Positions 47,301 through 55,693 of a DNA stretch of 64,000 bases are shown piece after piece. The stretch is from assembly GCF_013004105.1 (NCBI RefSeq), contig NZ_CP053085.1:2232001-2296000 (forward strand), read 5' to 3'. Each line of letters starts with the position of its first letter. Position 1 is the stretch's first letter. Position numbers and translations under genes: made by a program. Source of the DNA: Gemmatimonas groenlandica. GTDB taxonomy: Bacteria > Gemmatimonadota > Gemmatimonadetes > Gemmatimonadales > Gemmatimonadaceae. The notes below the pieces were generated by a model, which was given only the letters and a program-made list of their open reading frames with translations, was not told the origin of the DNA and did no database searches.

Positions 47301-47856
47301 GCGGCAGACCATTGCCGCCATTCACGTTGTACATCCACAACTTTGCCGCGCCGCCCAGTCCGCTGCTGCGCGAGCTCACCACGTACGCACCATCCGGTGT
47401 CCACTCCGGCGATACGTACATGTTGTTGTTGCCCTTCGTGACCTGCGTCGTGTCCTTGCCGTCGAGCGACTGGATCCACACGTTCTCGCCGCCGGAGCGG
47501 TCGGAAATGAACACGATTCTCTTGCCGTCGGGTGAGAATCGCGGCTGCGCGTCGAAGCCCATGCCGCTCGTCAGGCGTGTGGCTTTGCCGCCAGCGATCG
47601 GCATCGCGTACAGGTCGCCCAACAGATCGAACACGATCTGCGAGCCGTCCGGCGACACGTCGAGCGACAACCAGCTGCCCTTGGTGGTCGTGAAGGTGTG
47701 CGTTCGTGCCGTCTTGAGCGGCAGCGTCTCGGCGCCCGACGCCGGCGCCTCCTGAGAGTGCAACAACTCGCCCGGCAGCGCGCTCGACGCAACCAGCGCC
47801 AATGCCGCGAGCGGGACGAAACGTGAGGTACGGCGGTGCGGCAGGCGATGCGTCAC
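44320..47856 (-). CDS. Exported propeller-amidohydrolase protein
   Basis: Secreted protein of about 1178 residues. After a signal (about 10-33), residues 45-700 are TolB/PD40-type propeller blades (LSLDVSPDGSQIVFDLLG, RFSPDGKRIVFISDRSG, SPDGKYLVYATRF). Residues 750-1150 are an amidohydrolase: HYH metal motif (DTHYHPQW) near 817, the Lys region LKMYMSGNRQQRQW, EHTLP and GSHGQLQGLGMHWE. The fold suggests hydrolysis of a peptide-like or cyclic amide substrate bound or sorted by the propeller. GTG at 47856 is preferred: GGAG lies eight bases upstream and the longer frame overlaps the PAS gene. It is a paralog of the N-terminal two-thirds of the 51396 gene. Confidence 0.85.
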   Translation of the reverse strand: MTHRLPHRRTSRFVPLAALALVASSALPGELLHSQEAPASGAETLPLKTARTHTFTTTKGSWLSLDVSPDGSQIVFDLLGDLYAMPIAGGKATRLTSGMGFDAQPRFSPDGKRIVFISDRSGGENVWIQSLDGKDTTQVTKGNNNMYVSPEWTPDGAYVVSSRSSGLGGAAKLWMYNVNGGNGLPLTTEPTLPATQKLLGAAFGKDPRYMWFAARTGDWQYNSIGAQFQLYVWDKETGRVSQTTTRFGSGFRPTLSPDGKYLVYATRFETKTGLRIRNLDTQQEEWLAFPVQRDDTESRAPMDAYPGFSFMPDSKSVVVSYGGEIWRVPVDKSAPVKIPFEAEVKLEMGPEVKFAWKIDTAATFTSRQVRDIQPSPDGKQLAFSSLGKVHVMALPGGTPTRVSKGGTGEFGPVWSPDGKSLAWVTWDDAAGGQIVRANFDAKKGWTTQTLTASAGLYTDLAWSPAGDRIVAMRAAAREMQEAGAAFFGPAAADIVWLPVTGGTLSVIMPSGGLGTPHFTKDATRIFAYGRAGLQSFRWDGTDIKTHLKVTGPLPPGAGGEPGLDAALVEKESRHYIGGRAARPLGTETHLDPAEPTPPQPPPASLVLMAPSGDQALAMVGMDLYTITVAQAGAVAPTVNVSMPAAASVPVKKLNTIGGEFPTWNSTGRVVHWALGNSVWSYDLDRAKVAEDSAKADARVKARLRADTTKSVKDSIMRADSIAKTDTTKKKPLPAYTPAEMKITVMAPRDLPRGVAVFRGAKAITMKGQEIIENADIVVRDSRIVAVGARGSVTIPAGAQIFDVSGKTIMPGMVDTHYHPQWLTPQIHNTQTWQYLATLAYGTTTTRDPQTSSTDFLAYTDRVESGEMIGPRIYTTGPGVFSAEPVRDYAHAKDIMTRYAKYYDTKTLKMYMSGNRQQRQWLIMAAKELGIMPTTEGGLDQKLNLTHGIDGYPGIEHTLPITPKFEDIFEWYKATQVTNSPTLIVEYGGPFGEGWFYQTEDLINDVKLRRFTHPVDFDGKVRRRGAGNAPGPAGFAVKEEYAMWQHAEDIAKTVAAGGRIGVGSHGQLQGLGMHWELWLIQSGGLSTHDALRAATIVGAEAIGLGSEIGSLEAGKFADLIVLDRDPLVNIRNSNSVSMVMVNGRLFDGNTLDEVYPRKKPLVRQPWSYTVPTAAAGIRQ

Positions 47857-48018
47857 GCGAGCGTCTCCGACGAGAGGAAAAAGGGGGATCGTGAAAGATA
47901 CGCTACCGTCCGGCCCGCCGGACCGTCTCGTGTCAGGCATTCCCCTATGAAGAACGACACAGGAGGGACCGTTACCTCTACCTAACGCCCCATTCGTCCC
48001 TACCTGAGGTGCCTCCCG

Positions 48019-48549
48019 ATGCGACTCGCTCGATCCACCATTACGCCAACCGGCCGCGAACGCGTGTTCGGTGAAGACGAGATCATCGTCAGCAAAACTG
48101 ATGTCACCGGCAAGATCACGTATGCCAACCACGTGTTTCTGCGGGTGTCGGGGTACGCCGAGGAGGACTGCATTGGCGCGCCACACAGCATGATCCGCCA
48201 TCCGGACATGCCACGCGCCATCTTCAAGTTTGCGTGGGATCGCCTGCTCGGCGGGCACGAGATCTTCGCCTACGTGAACAATCTGGCCTGCAACGGCGAT
48301 AACTACTGGGTCCTGGCGCACATGACGCCGTCGCGCGGCTCTGATGGATCGATCATCGGCTTTCACTCGAGCCGCCGCGTGCCAGACCGCGACAAGATCG
48401 CGAAGGTCTTGCCGCTCTATGACGTGCTCCTCGCCGAAGAGCGCCGACAGCTGGACCGACCCGCAGGACTGGCCGCCTCTGCCGCCAAGTTGGACAACGC
48501 GCTGCGAGATCAGAGCAAGACTTACGACGAGTGGATCTGGAGCCTGTAA
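48019..48549 (+). CDS. Stand-alone PAS-domain protein (Aer-like sensor)
   Basis: Soluble protein of 176 residues. A PAS domain like the one in Aer is visible: EDEIIVSKTDVTGKITYANH, VFLRVSGYAEEDCIGAPHSM, IRHPDMPRAIFKFAWDRLL and NYWVLAHMTP. Such domains bind FAD or another cofactor and report redox or energy state. The tail (about 125-176) is helical. GAGGT lies eight bases before the ATG. It is followed two bases later by a soluble chemoreceptor gene, so sensor and signalling parts are split over two proteins. Confidence 0.88.
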   Translation: MRLARSTITPTGRERVFGEDEIIVSKTDVTGKITYANHVFLRVSGYAEEDCIGAPHSMIRHPDMPRAIFKFAWDRLLGGHEIFAYVNNLACNGDNYWVLAHMTPSRGSDGSIIGFHSSRRVPDRDKIAKVLPLYDVLLAEERRQLDRPAGLAASAAKLDNALRDQSKTYDEWIWSL

Positions 48550-48551
48550 TC

Positions 48552-49772
48552 ATGACTACCGCATACACACCGGACGTCGCCACCGACGTCGAAGCGCTCC
48601 AAGCTGAACTGGCGATCTACCGTTCAGGCATCAAGGCCATCACCCTCGTGGCCCAACAGGCCGCCACAGGCAACCTCGAGCCACGCGCCATGGGCATCGA
48701 CCCGGCGGGTCCGCTCGGCGAGCTCGCCCAGTCCGTCAATCACCTGCTCGATCTCTCGGATGCGTTTGTGCGTGAGAGCACCGCATCGTTGCAGCATGCC
48801 TCCGAAGGCAAGTTCTACCGTCGCGTGCTCTCACGCGGACTGCTCGGCACGTATCGTGACGCGGCTGTCGTGATCAACACGGCCAACGATCAGATGGCGC
48901 GCACTGCCGGACAGCTGAAGGATGCCGAGGTGGCGCGCCTGCTGCTGGCCGACACGTTCGAAGTCGCCATCAAGGGCGTCGTGAATGATCTCGCCACCGC
49001 TGCAACCGGCGCACGTTCCACTGCTCAAGGTCTCTCATACGCCGCCGACAGCGCGTCGCAACACAGCACGTCGGTGGCGGCGGCCGCCGAACAAGCGAGT
49101 CGCGGCATCGACTCGGTGGCCGCAGCCGCCGAAGAGATCACGGTGACCGTTACGGAGATCGAACGCCAGGCGCTCGAAACGCAGAAGATCTCGAAGACCG
49201 CCGTGGTCGCCTCGGAATCGACGACCGACAAAGTTCGCACCCTTGCCGAGGCGTCGGCCCAGATCACCCGGGTCGTCAAGTTGATTAACGACATCTCGAG
49301 TCAGACGCGGTTGCTGGCGCTCAATGCGGCCATCGAAGCGGCGCGCGCTGGCGAATTGGGGCGCGGATTTGCGGTAGTTGCCGGAGAGGTCAAGAATCTT
49401 GCTGGCCGCGCCGGCGAAGCGACGGGCGAGATCGAAGCGCAGGTGTTCACGATCCAATCGGCCATCGACGACGTCGTACAGTCGATCGAAGGCATCGGCA
49501 CGACGGTGCGGCGCGTCAACGATCTGTCGTCGGCGGTGTGTGGCGCGGTCGTGGAACAGCGGCAGGCGAACGACTCGGTCAGCCGGAACATTCAGGAAGC
49601 CGCGCTCGGCACGCGTGACGTGGCGCAGAGCATCACCACGGTATCAACGGCCATCCGCGAAACGAGCGATGCGGCGGGTCAGATGCTCGGCGCCGCCGAC
49701 GACCTCGCGCTCATGGCTGATCGCATGCGAGCTGAAGTCGACAAGTTCCTGAACGTGATTCGCACCGGCTGA
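48552..49772 (+). CDS. Soluble methyl-accepting chemotaxis protein
   Basis: Receptor signalling protein of 406 residues without a membrane helix. About 20-135 is a HAMP-like region (LGELAQSVNHLLDL, FYRRVLSRGLLGTYRDAAVVINTAN). The remainder (150-400) is the MCP coiled coil, with the tip INDISSQTRLLALNAAIEAARAGELGRGF binding CheA/CheW. The canonical Asn after QT is Arg here. It probably takes its input from the PAS protein two bases upstream. No CheW/A/Y gene is nearby. Confidence 0.9.
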   Translation: MTTAYTPDVATDVEALQAELAIYRSGIKAITLVAQQAATGNLEPRAMGIDPAGPLGELAQSVNHLLDLSDAFVRESTASLQHASEGKFYRRVLSRGLLGTYRDAAVVINTANDQMARTAGQLKDAEVARLLLADTFEVAIKGVVNDLATAATGARSTAQGLSYAADSASQHSTSVAAAAEQASRGIDSVAAAAEEITVTVTEIERQALETQKISKTAVVASESTTDKVRTLAEASAQITRVVKLINDISSQTRLLALNAAIEAARAGELGRGFAVVAGEVKNLAGRAGEATGEIEAQVFTIQSAIDDVVQSIEGIGTTVRRVNDLSSAVCGAVVEQRQANDSVSRNIQEAALGTRDVAQSITTVSTAIRETSDAAGQMLGAADDLALMADRMRAEVDKFLNVIRTG

Positions 49773-49782
49773 AACGGATTGG

Positions 49783-51399
49783 CTAACGCGCGGCGCGCAC
49801 CCGAGCGAGGAACGTACCCGGGAGCGCGCCGGTCATGCGCCCGTTTTCAAACACCACCGTGCCGTTCACCGCCACCAGTTGGATCCCGTCGGGCCAGTGA
49901 TGCGGCGCGGTGTACGTCGCCCGATCGGCGATCTGTCCGGCGTTGAACACCGTGATATCGGCTCGCTGGCCAACGGCGAGCGTGCCGCGATCGCGAATGC
50001 CGAGCCACTGCGCAGGCAGTGAGGTCATGCGCTGCACCGCCGCTTCGAGGGTGAGCTGTTTCCGCTCGCGCACGTTTGTCCCCAGCACGCGCGGAAAGGA
50101 CCCGTAACTCCGTGGGTGCGGAAAGCCTCGCCCAAAGGTCACGAGATCCCCGTCGGTTTCCAGCATGGTGCCCGGGTGCGTGAGAAAGCGCGCCACATCG
50201 GCGTCGTCCATACCGTGAAAGATCCCGATGAAGCCACCGCGCAATTGCAACGCGATCAATGCCTCGACGGCTGCGTCGAGCGTGACTGGCTGTCCGGCGG
50301 CCACGAGATAGTCGGCCAGCGTCTTCCCCGCGAGCGAGGCATCGAACGACACTTCACGAAACTGAATCGACGACGGCTCAGCGCCAGCCTGCTGCGGAAA
50401 GCGGACGCGCATCTCCTGCACGAGCCGAGCGCGGGTGGCCGGGTCTGCCACACGCTCGGCGAACGCCGGTGCTCCATCGGCCAACGCCCACGGCGGAAAC
50501 ATCAGGTCGGAGTAGGTGCTGTACGCAGTATACGGATACACATCGACGGCCACCTCCATCCCTGCATTTCGTGCGGAATCGAGCAGCGACAGCATGCGCG
50601 TACTCCATCCCCACTGCGCCGCACCGGTCACCTTGAGATGGTTGACCTGCACCGGGATCCGCGCACGGCGCCCCACCTCGAGCGTTTCGTGCAGCGCGTC
50701 CATCACCGCCGGTCCTTCGTCCCGCAGATGGGTCACGTAGATCCCGCCGTAGTGTGATGCCACTTCGGCAAGCGCCGCCACCTCGTCGACATTCGCATAG
50801 GTCGCCGGCACGTACTCCAGTCCAGTGGACAGCCCGAGGGCGCCCTGTGTCATGGCGGAGTCCACCAACGCGCGCATCCACGTCAATTCCGCCGCAGTGG
50901 GCGCGCGGTCGGCGAGACCCATAACGCGCTTCCGGATCCACGTGTGACCGGCGAAGAGCCCCACATTCGGCGCCATCTTCACCTGTGCCCGATACTGATC
51001 CATCGGGAATGGCTGATCCTGCGAATGCAGCGGTGCCAGCACGGTGGTGATCCCCTGCCGCACGAAATTCTCGGCGAGCGCATGATCCGCGAGCGTGACG
51101 AGATGGGCGTGATTGTCCCAGAAGCCCGGCGACACGATCTGTCCGCTCACATCTATCACGCGCGCCACGCCACGCCGCGGAAGCGATGCCCCGATGTCTA
51201 CGATGCGATCGCCGCGGATCGCCACATCCGCTACGCGGCGCGGGGCGCCGGTACCATCGACCACGGTGCCACCGGCGAGCAGCAGATCGTACGTCGGTGC
51301 CGCCGGGCCACAGGCTGTACTCATCGCGGTCAGAAGCGCAACGAGAGTCCGGCCGCGACGCCCGTGGCGCGATGTACCTGCAACGGGTGCGATGCTCAC
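49783..51399 (-). CDS. D-aminoacylase / N-acyl-D-amino-acid deacylase family amidohydrolase
   Basis: Amidohydrolase of 538 residues with a signal or lipoprotein-like start (STACGP, Cys near 30). The family start LLLAGGTVVDGTGAPRRVADV is followed by metal motif DNHAHLV (about 90-95), the GHTWIRKRVMG block, LSTGLEYVPATYA, THLRDEG and VNHLKVTG, all typical for D-aminoacylases. Such enzymes release D-amino acids from N-acyl or peptide derivatives. The GTG at 51399 overlaps the stop of the fused gene (GTGA), so the two are made together. Confidence 0.87.
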   Translation of the reverse strand: MSIAPVAGTSRHGRRGRTLVALLTAMSTACGPAAPTYDLLLAGGTVVDGTGAPRRVADVAIRGDRIVDIGASLPRRGVARVIDVSGQIVSPGFWDNHAHLVTLADHALAENFVRQGITTVLAPLHSQDQPFPMDQYRAQVKMAPNVGLFAGHTWIRKRVMGLADRAPTAAELTWMRALVDSAMTQGALGLSTGLEYVPATYANVDEVAALAEVASHYGGIYVTHLRDEGPAVMDALHETLEVGRRARIPVQVNHLKVTGAAQWGWSTRMLSLLDSARNAGMEVAVDVYPYTAYSTYSDLMFPPWALADGAPAFAERVADPATRARLVQEMRVRFPQQAGAEPSSIQFREVSFDASLAGKTLADYLVAAGQPVTLDAAVEALIALQLRGGFIGIFHGMDDADVARFLTHPGTMLETDGDLVTFGRGFPHPRSYGSFPRVLGTNVRERKQLTLEAAVQRMTSLPAQWLGIRDRGTLAVGQRADITVFNAGQIADRATYTAPHHWPDGIQLVAVNGTVVFENGRMTGALPGTFLARVRAAR

Positions 51400-54300
51400 G
51401 GCTGCTCAGGCGCAATGCGCAATCCCGTCAATTTCCCAAGCGGTCCCAAGGTGACGAGCACGCGGAAACGTTGTGTGCCGAACCAGGCGAAGTACTGTCG
51501 TTCGACATCGTCACCGACCACGCGTCGCGCCAGCAGCTCGAGGCGGGTGAGCGGGCCTTTCCCTTGCACGGTCGCGGTGAGGGCGGCGCGCATGCGCGGG
51601 AAAATGGTTTGTCGCACGACTTCGAAATCATCGAGCGCCAGCGATCCGGCGGCAACGCGCGTGAGGATGGCCTGAACGGCGGCCGTGGCCTGCGGCTCGC
51701 GATCAGGAATGGCGGCAGTGGGTGGCCGCGTGGGCACCAGCGACGAGTCGTAGAGCGCGGCGACCTGCATGGCGAGCGTGGCCGGTGCCATGGCGCGAGC
51801 ATTCGAGAGTACCATGACGGCCAGGTCCTGATCTGGGAAGCGCGTGTACTGTGACACGAATCCCTGCCACGTCCCTCCATGCTCCTGCATCGGATGTCCG
51901 CCGGCCTCGCCCAGGAACCAGCCGAGGGCGTAGGGATAGTCGCGTCCACTGGGAAGACGGCTGGCCGACAGCATCAGCGTCCAGCTTTCCGGGCGCAGCA
52001 CTCGTCGTGTGCTCACCACCTCGTTCCACGCGATGAGGTCGCGCAGCGAGACGAGCATCGATCCATCGGCCGTGGTATTCAGTCGTGGGGCGACCCATGC
52101 GGCATGTTCCCACCCCGAGGCGGTGAGCAGGTAGCCGTGCGCGCGATTCGGCACGACATCGGCTTCGGTGATCACGCGAATCGTGGGCATCCCGGCCGGC
52201 GTGAAGATCCGCTCGCGGAGAAACTCGTCATACGGACGTCCCGTCACGCGCGTCACGATAATGCCCAGCAACACGTAGCCGGTATTCGAATAATTCCAGC
52301 GGGTGCCAGCGGGGAATTCGAGCGGCAACGCCGACGCCATCGCGATCAACTCGGCGTCGCCGTAGTCCTTGCGATAATCAAAACGATCGCTGGTGTAGTC
52401 GGGAACACCGCCGCGGTGACTGAGCAGATGCCGGATGGTGATGGGCTGCCAGCTGGCCGGCACCTCGGGCAGATAACGCCGCACGGAGCTGTCGAGCGCG
52501 ATCTTGTCTTCCTCGACCAGCGACAGCACACCGGCCGCGGTGAACTGTTTGGCCAGCGAACCCGATTGAAACATCGTGGCATCGGTAACGGGCGCACGGT
52601 TCTCCAGTTCGGCCACACCGAAGCCACGGGACACCAGCAGCTCGCCGCGACGCACCACGGCGATCGCGAGTCCGGGAATGCGAGCGGTTTCCATCGTGCG
52701 TCGCACCAGCGTATCCACCGCGGCGGCCGCCGGCAGCATCTCACGGCGCAGCGACCATGGCAGCACGAGTGGTGCCGGGTTCGGCCAAACGCGCTCCAGC
52801 GTGCTGCTGCGATACAGCGTGCCGCCCTTCATGACATACGCGATGGCGCGGCTGTTGCGAATGGACTGCAGCGGGTTGGCGTCGAGTACCACCAGATCGG
52901 CGACCTTCCCGGATTCAATCGACCCCAGGTCGGCGTCGAGTCCGATCGCACGCGCGCCTTCGATGGTAGCCACGCGCAGGACCTCGTGCGGCGACATGCC
53001 GCCATCGGCGAGCAAGCCCATCTCCCAGTGATTGGAGAGCCCCTGCACTTCACCGTGCCCGCCAAGTCCGATGTGGCCACCGGCACGCAGGACAGCCACC
53101 GCACCGGCCGCCGCTTCGCGCTCGTTGAACTCTTCGGGCGGAAACCAGAGCAAGCGCGTGGAGGTTCGCTGAAACAGCGCGCCGTCTGGGAACCAGCGGT
53201 TGATGCGTGGATCCTCGTGCGGCCGTTCCTCGGCGAGCAACCTATAGATCGGCAGCGCGCCACCAAACGCCACCACGAGGGTGGGCGTGTTGGTGATGCC
53301 GGTACGCGACATCAGTTGCACGATGTCATCATGGATGGGTGCTTCCGGGATCGCATGTTCGAGCCCGCTGAAGCCGTCGATGATGTGCGTCAGGTCCTCT
53401 TTGCCGTCGGCGCCGCCTTCCGTCGTGGGCATCAGCCCCAGCTCGCGCGCGGCTTCCACTAGCCACTGTCGCTGCTGACGCGTCCCCGTTTGATACGACT
53501 TGAGGTACGCCGTGCCGTAGTCGTCGCGGTACATTCGCAACAGGCGACGGGCGTCGTCGAGCGACTGGAAGTTGGTGCCGGCGCCAATGCCGGGGCCGGT
53601 GGAGAAGACGCGTGGGCTCGGGACACCGTCGACCTCTACGAGGTTGGCGATGTCGAAGATGTCTGGCGTGACCTGCGGGTCGCGGATGGTGGTGATCCCC
53701 ATCGCGAGGTTGGCGAAGCCGTTGGTGGACTCGGGCTGCAACAGGGCGCCGGCACCGCCCCAATGCGCGTGGATGTCGATGAAGCCCGGCACGATGTACT
53801 TGCCGGTCACGTCGATCACGGTTTTGCCGGCGGGCGTGGTCGTCGCACTCCGCGCGCCCACGCTCGCGATGCGTCCGTCGGTGACGATCACGTCGGCATC
53901 ACGGAGCACTTCGGTGCCGCGCATCGTGATGACCGTCGCGCCGCGGAGCACGATGGTGCCGGTCGTGGTCGCGCGTGGCAGCGACACCTCGAAAGTGCGC
54001 GCCGAGGCGGCCGGCGTTGCCGGCACGGGGAGCGGTGCTCCGAGCGTCGGCGCCGCGGCCGATGGCCGAGGCACCGGTCCGGTGATGCGCACGGGGCCGC
54101 CGGTCGCGGGCACTTCGGCGCGTTGGGCGTCTGGGGGAAGCGCGCCGGGCGGCGCCATGAGCGTGGCGCGGAGTGGCGCGGTGCTGGCGATGATCGTGCG
54201 ACCATCCGGCGTCCACGCAGGGTCAGCCCACCACGCGGGCGCGGTCGTGAGACGCACCGGCGCCTCGCGGCCGTCGGCGCGGGCTTTCCAGAGGGCGCCG

Positions 54301-55559
54301 CCAGTTTCATCCCAGGTCACGAAGGCTACCCACCGGCTGTCGGGGGACCAGGCGGGCATGAATTCCCGGGCGCGCGCCGTGGCGGTGAGACGGCGCGGTG
54401 CGCCGGTGAGGTCGGCAATCCATATGCGCCCCAGTGACGAAAAGGCGACGTATCCGTTGGGCGCGGTGGTCTGCTGCTGCACCCGGCGTGTGCGCACCGG
54501 CCCGGTGGCCAGCCGCTGTGGGAAGTGCAGCGTTGGGGTGACCTCCAGCGCGACATCAGCGGAGAAGGGGATGGCGGTATCACTGCCGTCCTGCACCCCC
54601 AGCCGGTGGATCTTGCCGCCGAACGCCGCGTATAGCCAGCGTCCATCGGGGGAGAACGCGGCGTTGGGGAGCACGTCGCGGGAGGCGCGAGCTTCGAGCT
54701 GATTGCGATCCACCGGGTACGCCAGCCATCGCTCGGCGCCGGTGGCGAGCGTGCGCAGACGGAGGCCGGTTTTCCCTTCGCGGACGGTGCCGTACACGAG
54801 CGTGCTCCCGTCGGGGGAGAGCATGGGCTTCATGGCTGGCAGCCCTTCCACCACCATCGGTTCGGCGGCCCCGCCGCTCACGGGGACGCGCATGAGTGCA
54901 CTCGTAGCGCCGTTGCGGCTGCCATACGGGCGCGGCGTGACCGCGGTGAACAACAGGCTCGCGCCATCGGGGGTGGGCCAGGCGCTATACGGGCCCGGCG
55001 CCGGTGAGGAGACCAGCGGTTGCGCCGGGCCGTTGCCGTTGGGCACGAGTCGGGTACCCTGACCGCTGGCCACGTCGTAGCGCCACAGTTCAGCGGTACG
55101 CGTGACATGCGGATCGGTCACGGTCACGACAATCGACCGCCCATCGGTGGCCCATGCCGGCGACTGCATGCCGGCGCGGGGAAGCTGCGTCACCGCGCGC
55201 GCGTTGCGGCCGTCGGTGGAAGCGATCCAGACATTGTCGGAGCCGGTTTCGTCGCTGATGAAGACGAGCTGCGAGCCGTCGGGAGAAAGCCGTGGTTGCG
55301 ACTGGAAGGCGCGGCCGATGATCAGCGGTTGCGCGCGTCCCCCGTCCACCGACACCCGGTAGATGTCGCCCAGCAACTCGAACACGAGCGCTCGGCCATC
55401 ACGGGTGACATCGAGCGAGACCCAAGTGCCTTCAGTGGTGGTGAAGGCCACCGAACGTGTTGGCGGCGTCGAGGGTGTCTGGGCGGCGACGTTACTGACC
55501 AACAACGTGCTGGCCAGCGTAACGCCGGTGGCGGCGAAGGAGCGACGGCGATGGCTCAT
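51396..55559 (-). CDS. Three-part fusion: TolB-type propeller, amidohydrolase, class C beta-lactamase/peptidase domain
   Basis: Exported protein of about 1387 residues. After the signal (about 3-24, NVAAQ), residues 40-510 form propeller blades (LDVTRDGRALVFELLG, SPDGSQLVFISDETG). Residues 530-920 are the amidohydrolase with HAH (DIHAHWGGAG, near 596), LKSYQTGTRQQRQW, EHAIP and GHGEVQGLSNHWE. Residues 960-1387 are a serine beta-lactamase/D-Ala-D-Ala-peptidase fold: SLAK at about 1001, YSN at about 1088, HGG at about 1226. All three catalytic sets look intact. It is a paralog of the 44320 gene with a C-terminal addition and is coupled to the D-aminoacylase gene. Start ATG 55559 fits the signal; an upstream ATG 55631 is possible. 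Confidence 0.88.
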   Translation of the reverse strand: MSHRRRSFAATGVTLASTLLVSNVAAQTPSTPPTRSVAFTTTEGTWVSLDVTRDGRALVFELLGDIYRVSVDGGRAQPLIIGRAFQSQPRLSPDGSQLVFISDETGSDNVWIASTDGRNARAVTQLPRAGMQSPAWATDGRSIVVTVTDPHVTRTAELWRYDVASGQGTRLVPNGNGPAQPLVSSPAPGPYSAWPTPDGASLLFTAVTPRPYGSRNGATSALMRVPVSGGAAEPMVVEGLPAMKPMLSPDGSTLVYGTVREGKTGLRLRTLATGAERWLAYPVDRNQLEARASRDVLPNAAFSPDGRWLYAAFGGKIHRLGVQDGSDTAIPFSADVALEVTPTLHFPQRLATGPVRTRRVQQQTTAPNGYVAFSSLGRIWIADLTGAPRRLTATARAREFMPAWSPDSRWVAFVTWDETGGALWKARADGREAPVRLTTAPAWWADPAWTPDGRTIIASTAPLRATLMAPPGALPPDAQRAEVPATGGPVRITGPVPRPSAAAPTLGAPLPVPATPAASARTFEVSLPRATTTGTIVLRGATVITMRGTEVLRDADVIVTDGRIASVGARSATTTPAGKTVIDVTGKYIVPGFIDIHAHWGGAGALLQPESTNGFANLAMGITTIRDPQVTPDIFDIANLVEVDGVPSPRVFSTGPGIGAGTNFQSLDDARRLLRMYRDDYGTAYLKSYQTGTRQQRQWLVEAARELGLMPTTEGGADGKEDLTHIIDGFSGLEHAIPEAPIHDDIVQLMSRTGITNTPTLVVAFGGALPIYRLLAEERPHEDPRINRWFPDGALFQRTSTRLLWFPPEEFNEREAAAGAVAVLRAGGHIGLGGHGEVQGLSNHWEMGLLADGGMSPHEVLRVATIEGARAIGLDADLGSIESGKVADLVVLDANPLQSIRNSRAIAYVMKGGTLYRSSTLERVWPNPAPLVLPWSLRREMLPAAAAVDTLVRRTMETARIPGLAIAVVRRGELLVSRGFGVAELENRAPVTDATMFQSGSLAKQFTAAGVLSLVEEDKIALDSSVRRYLPEVPASWQPITIRHLLSHRGGVPDYTSDRFDYRKDYGDAELIAMASALPLEFPAGTRWNYSNTGYVLLGIIVTRVTGRPYDEFLRERIFTPAGMPTIRVITEADVVPNRAHGYLLTASGWEHAAWVAPRLNTTADGSMLVSLRDLIAWNEVVSTRRVLRPESWTLMLSASRLPSGRDYPYALGWFLGEAGGHPMQEHGGTWQGFVSQYTRFPDQDLAVMVLSNARAMAPATLAMQVAALYDSSLVPTRPPTAAIPDREPQATAAVQAILTRVAAGSLALDDFEVVRQTIFPRMRAALTATVQGKGPLTRLELLARRVVGDDVERQYFAWFGTQRFRVLVTLGPLGKLTGLRIAPEQP

Positions 55560-55693
55560 GCGGCGGGGTGCTGGCGTCGGACGCGAAAGAGAGCGGATGG
55601 GACCAAAGTACGGCGCCCGTGTGCGCATCACGAGTCTGTCACCAGGCCGCGAGGTCTGACGTCATGCCGCGGAGACCGTTCACGGTGTCCAGC

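Noticed and set aside
47857-48366. N-terminal extension of the 44320 gene
   Set aside because: It would overlap the PAS gene and precede a good signal peptide with its own ribosome-binding GGAG; GTG 47856 is better.
51879-53462. Plus-strand open frame of about 527 codons
   Set aside because: Antisense to the fusion gene; no domain recognised.
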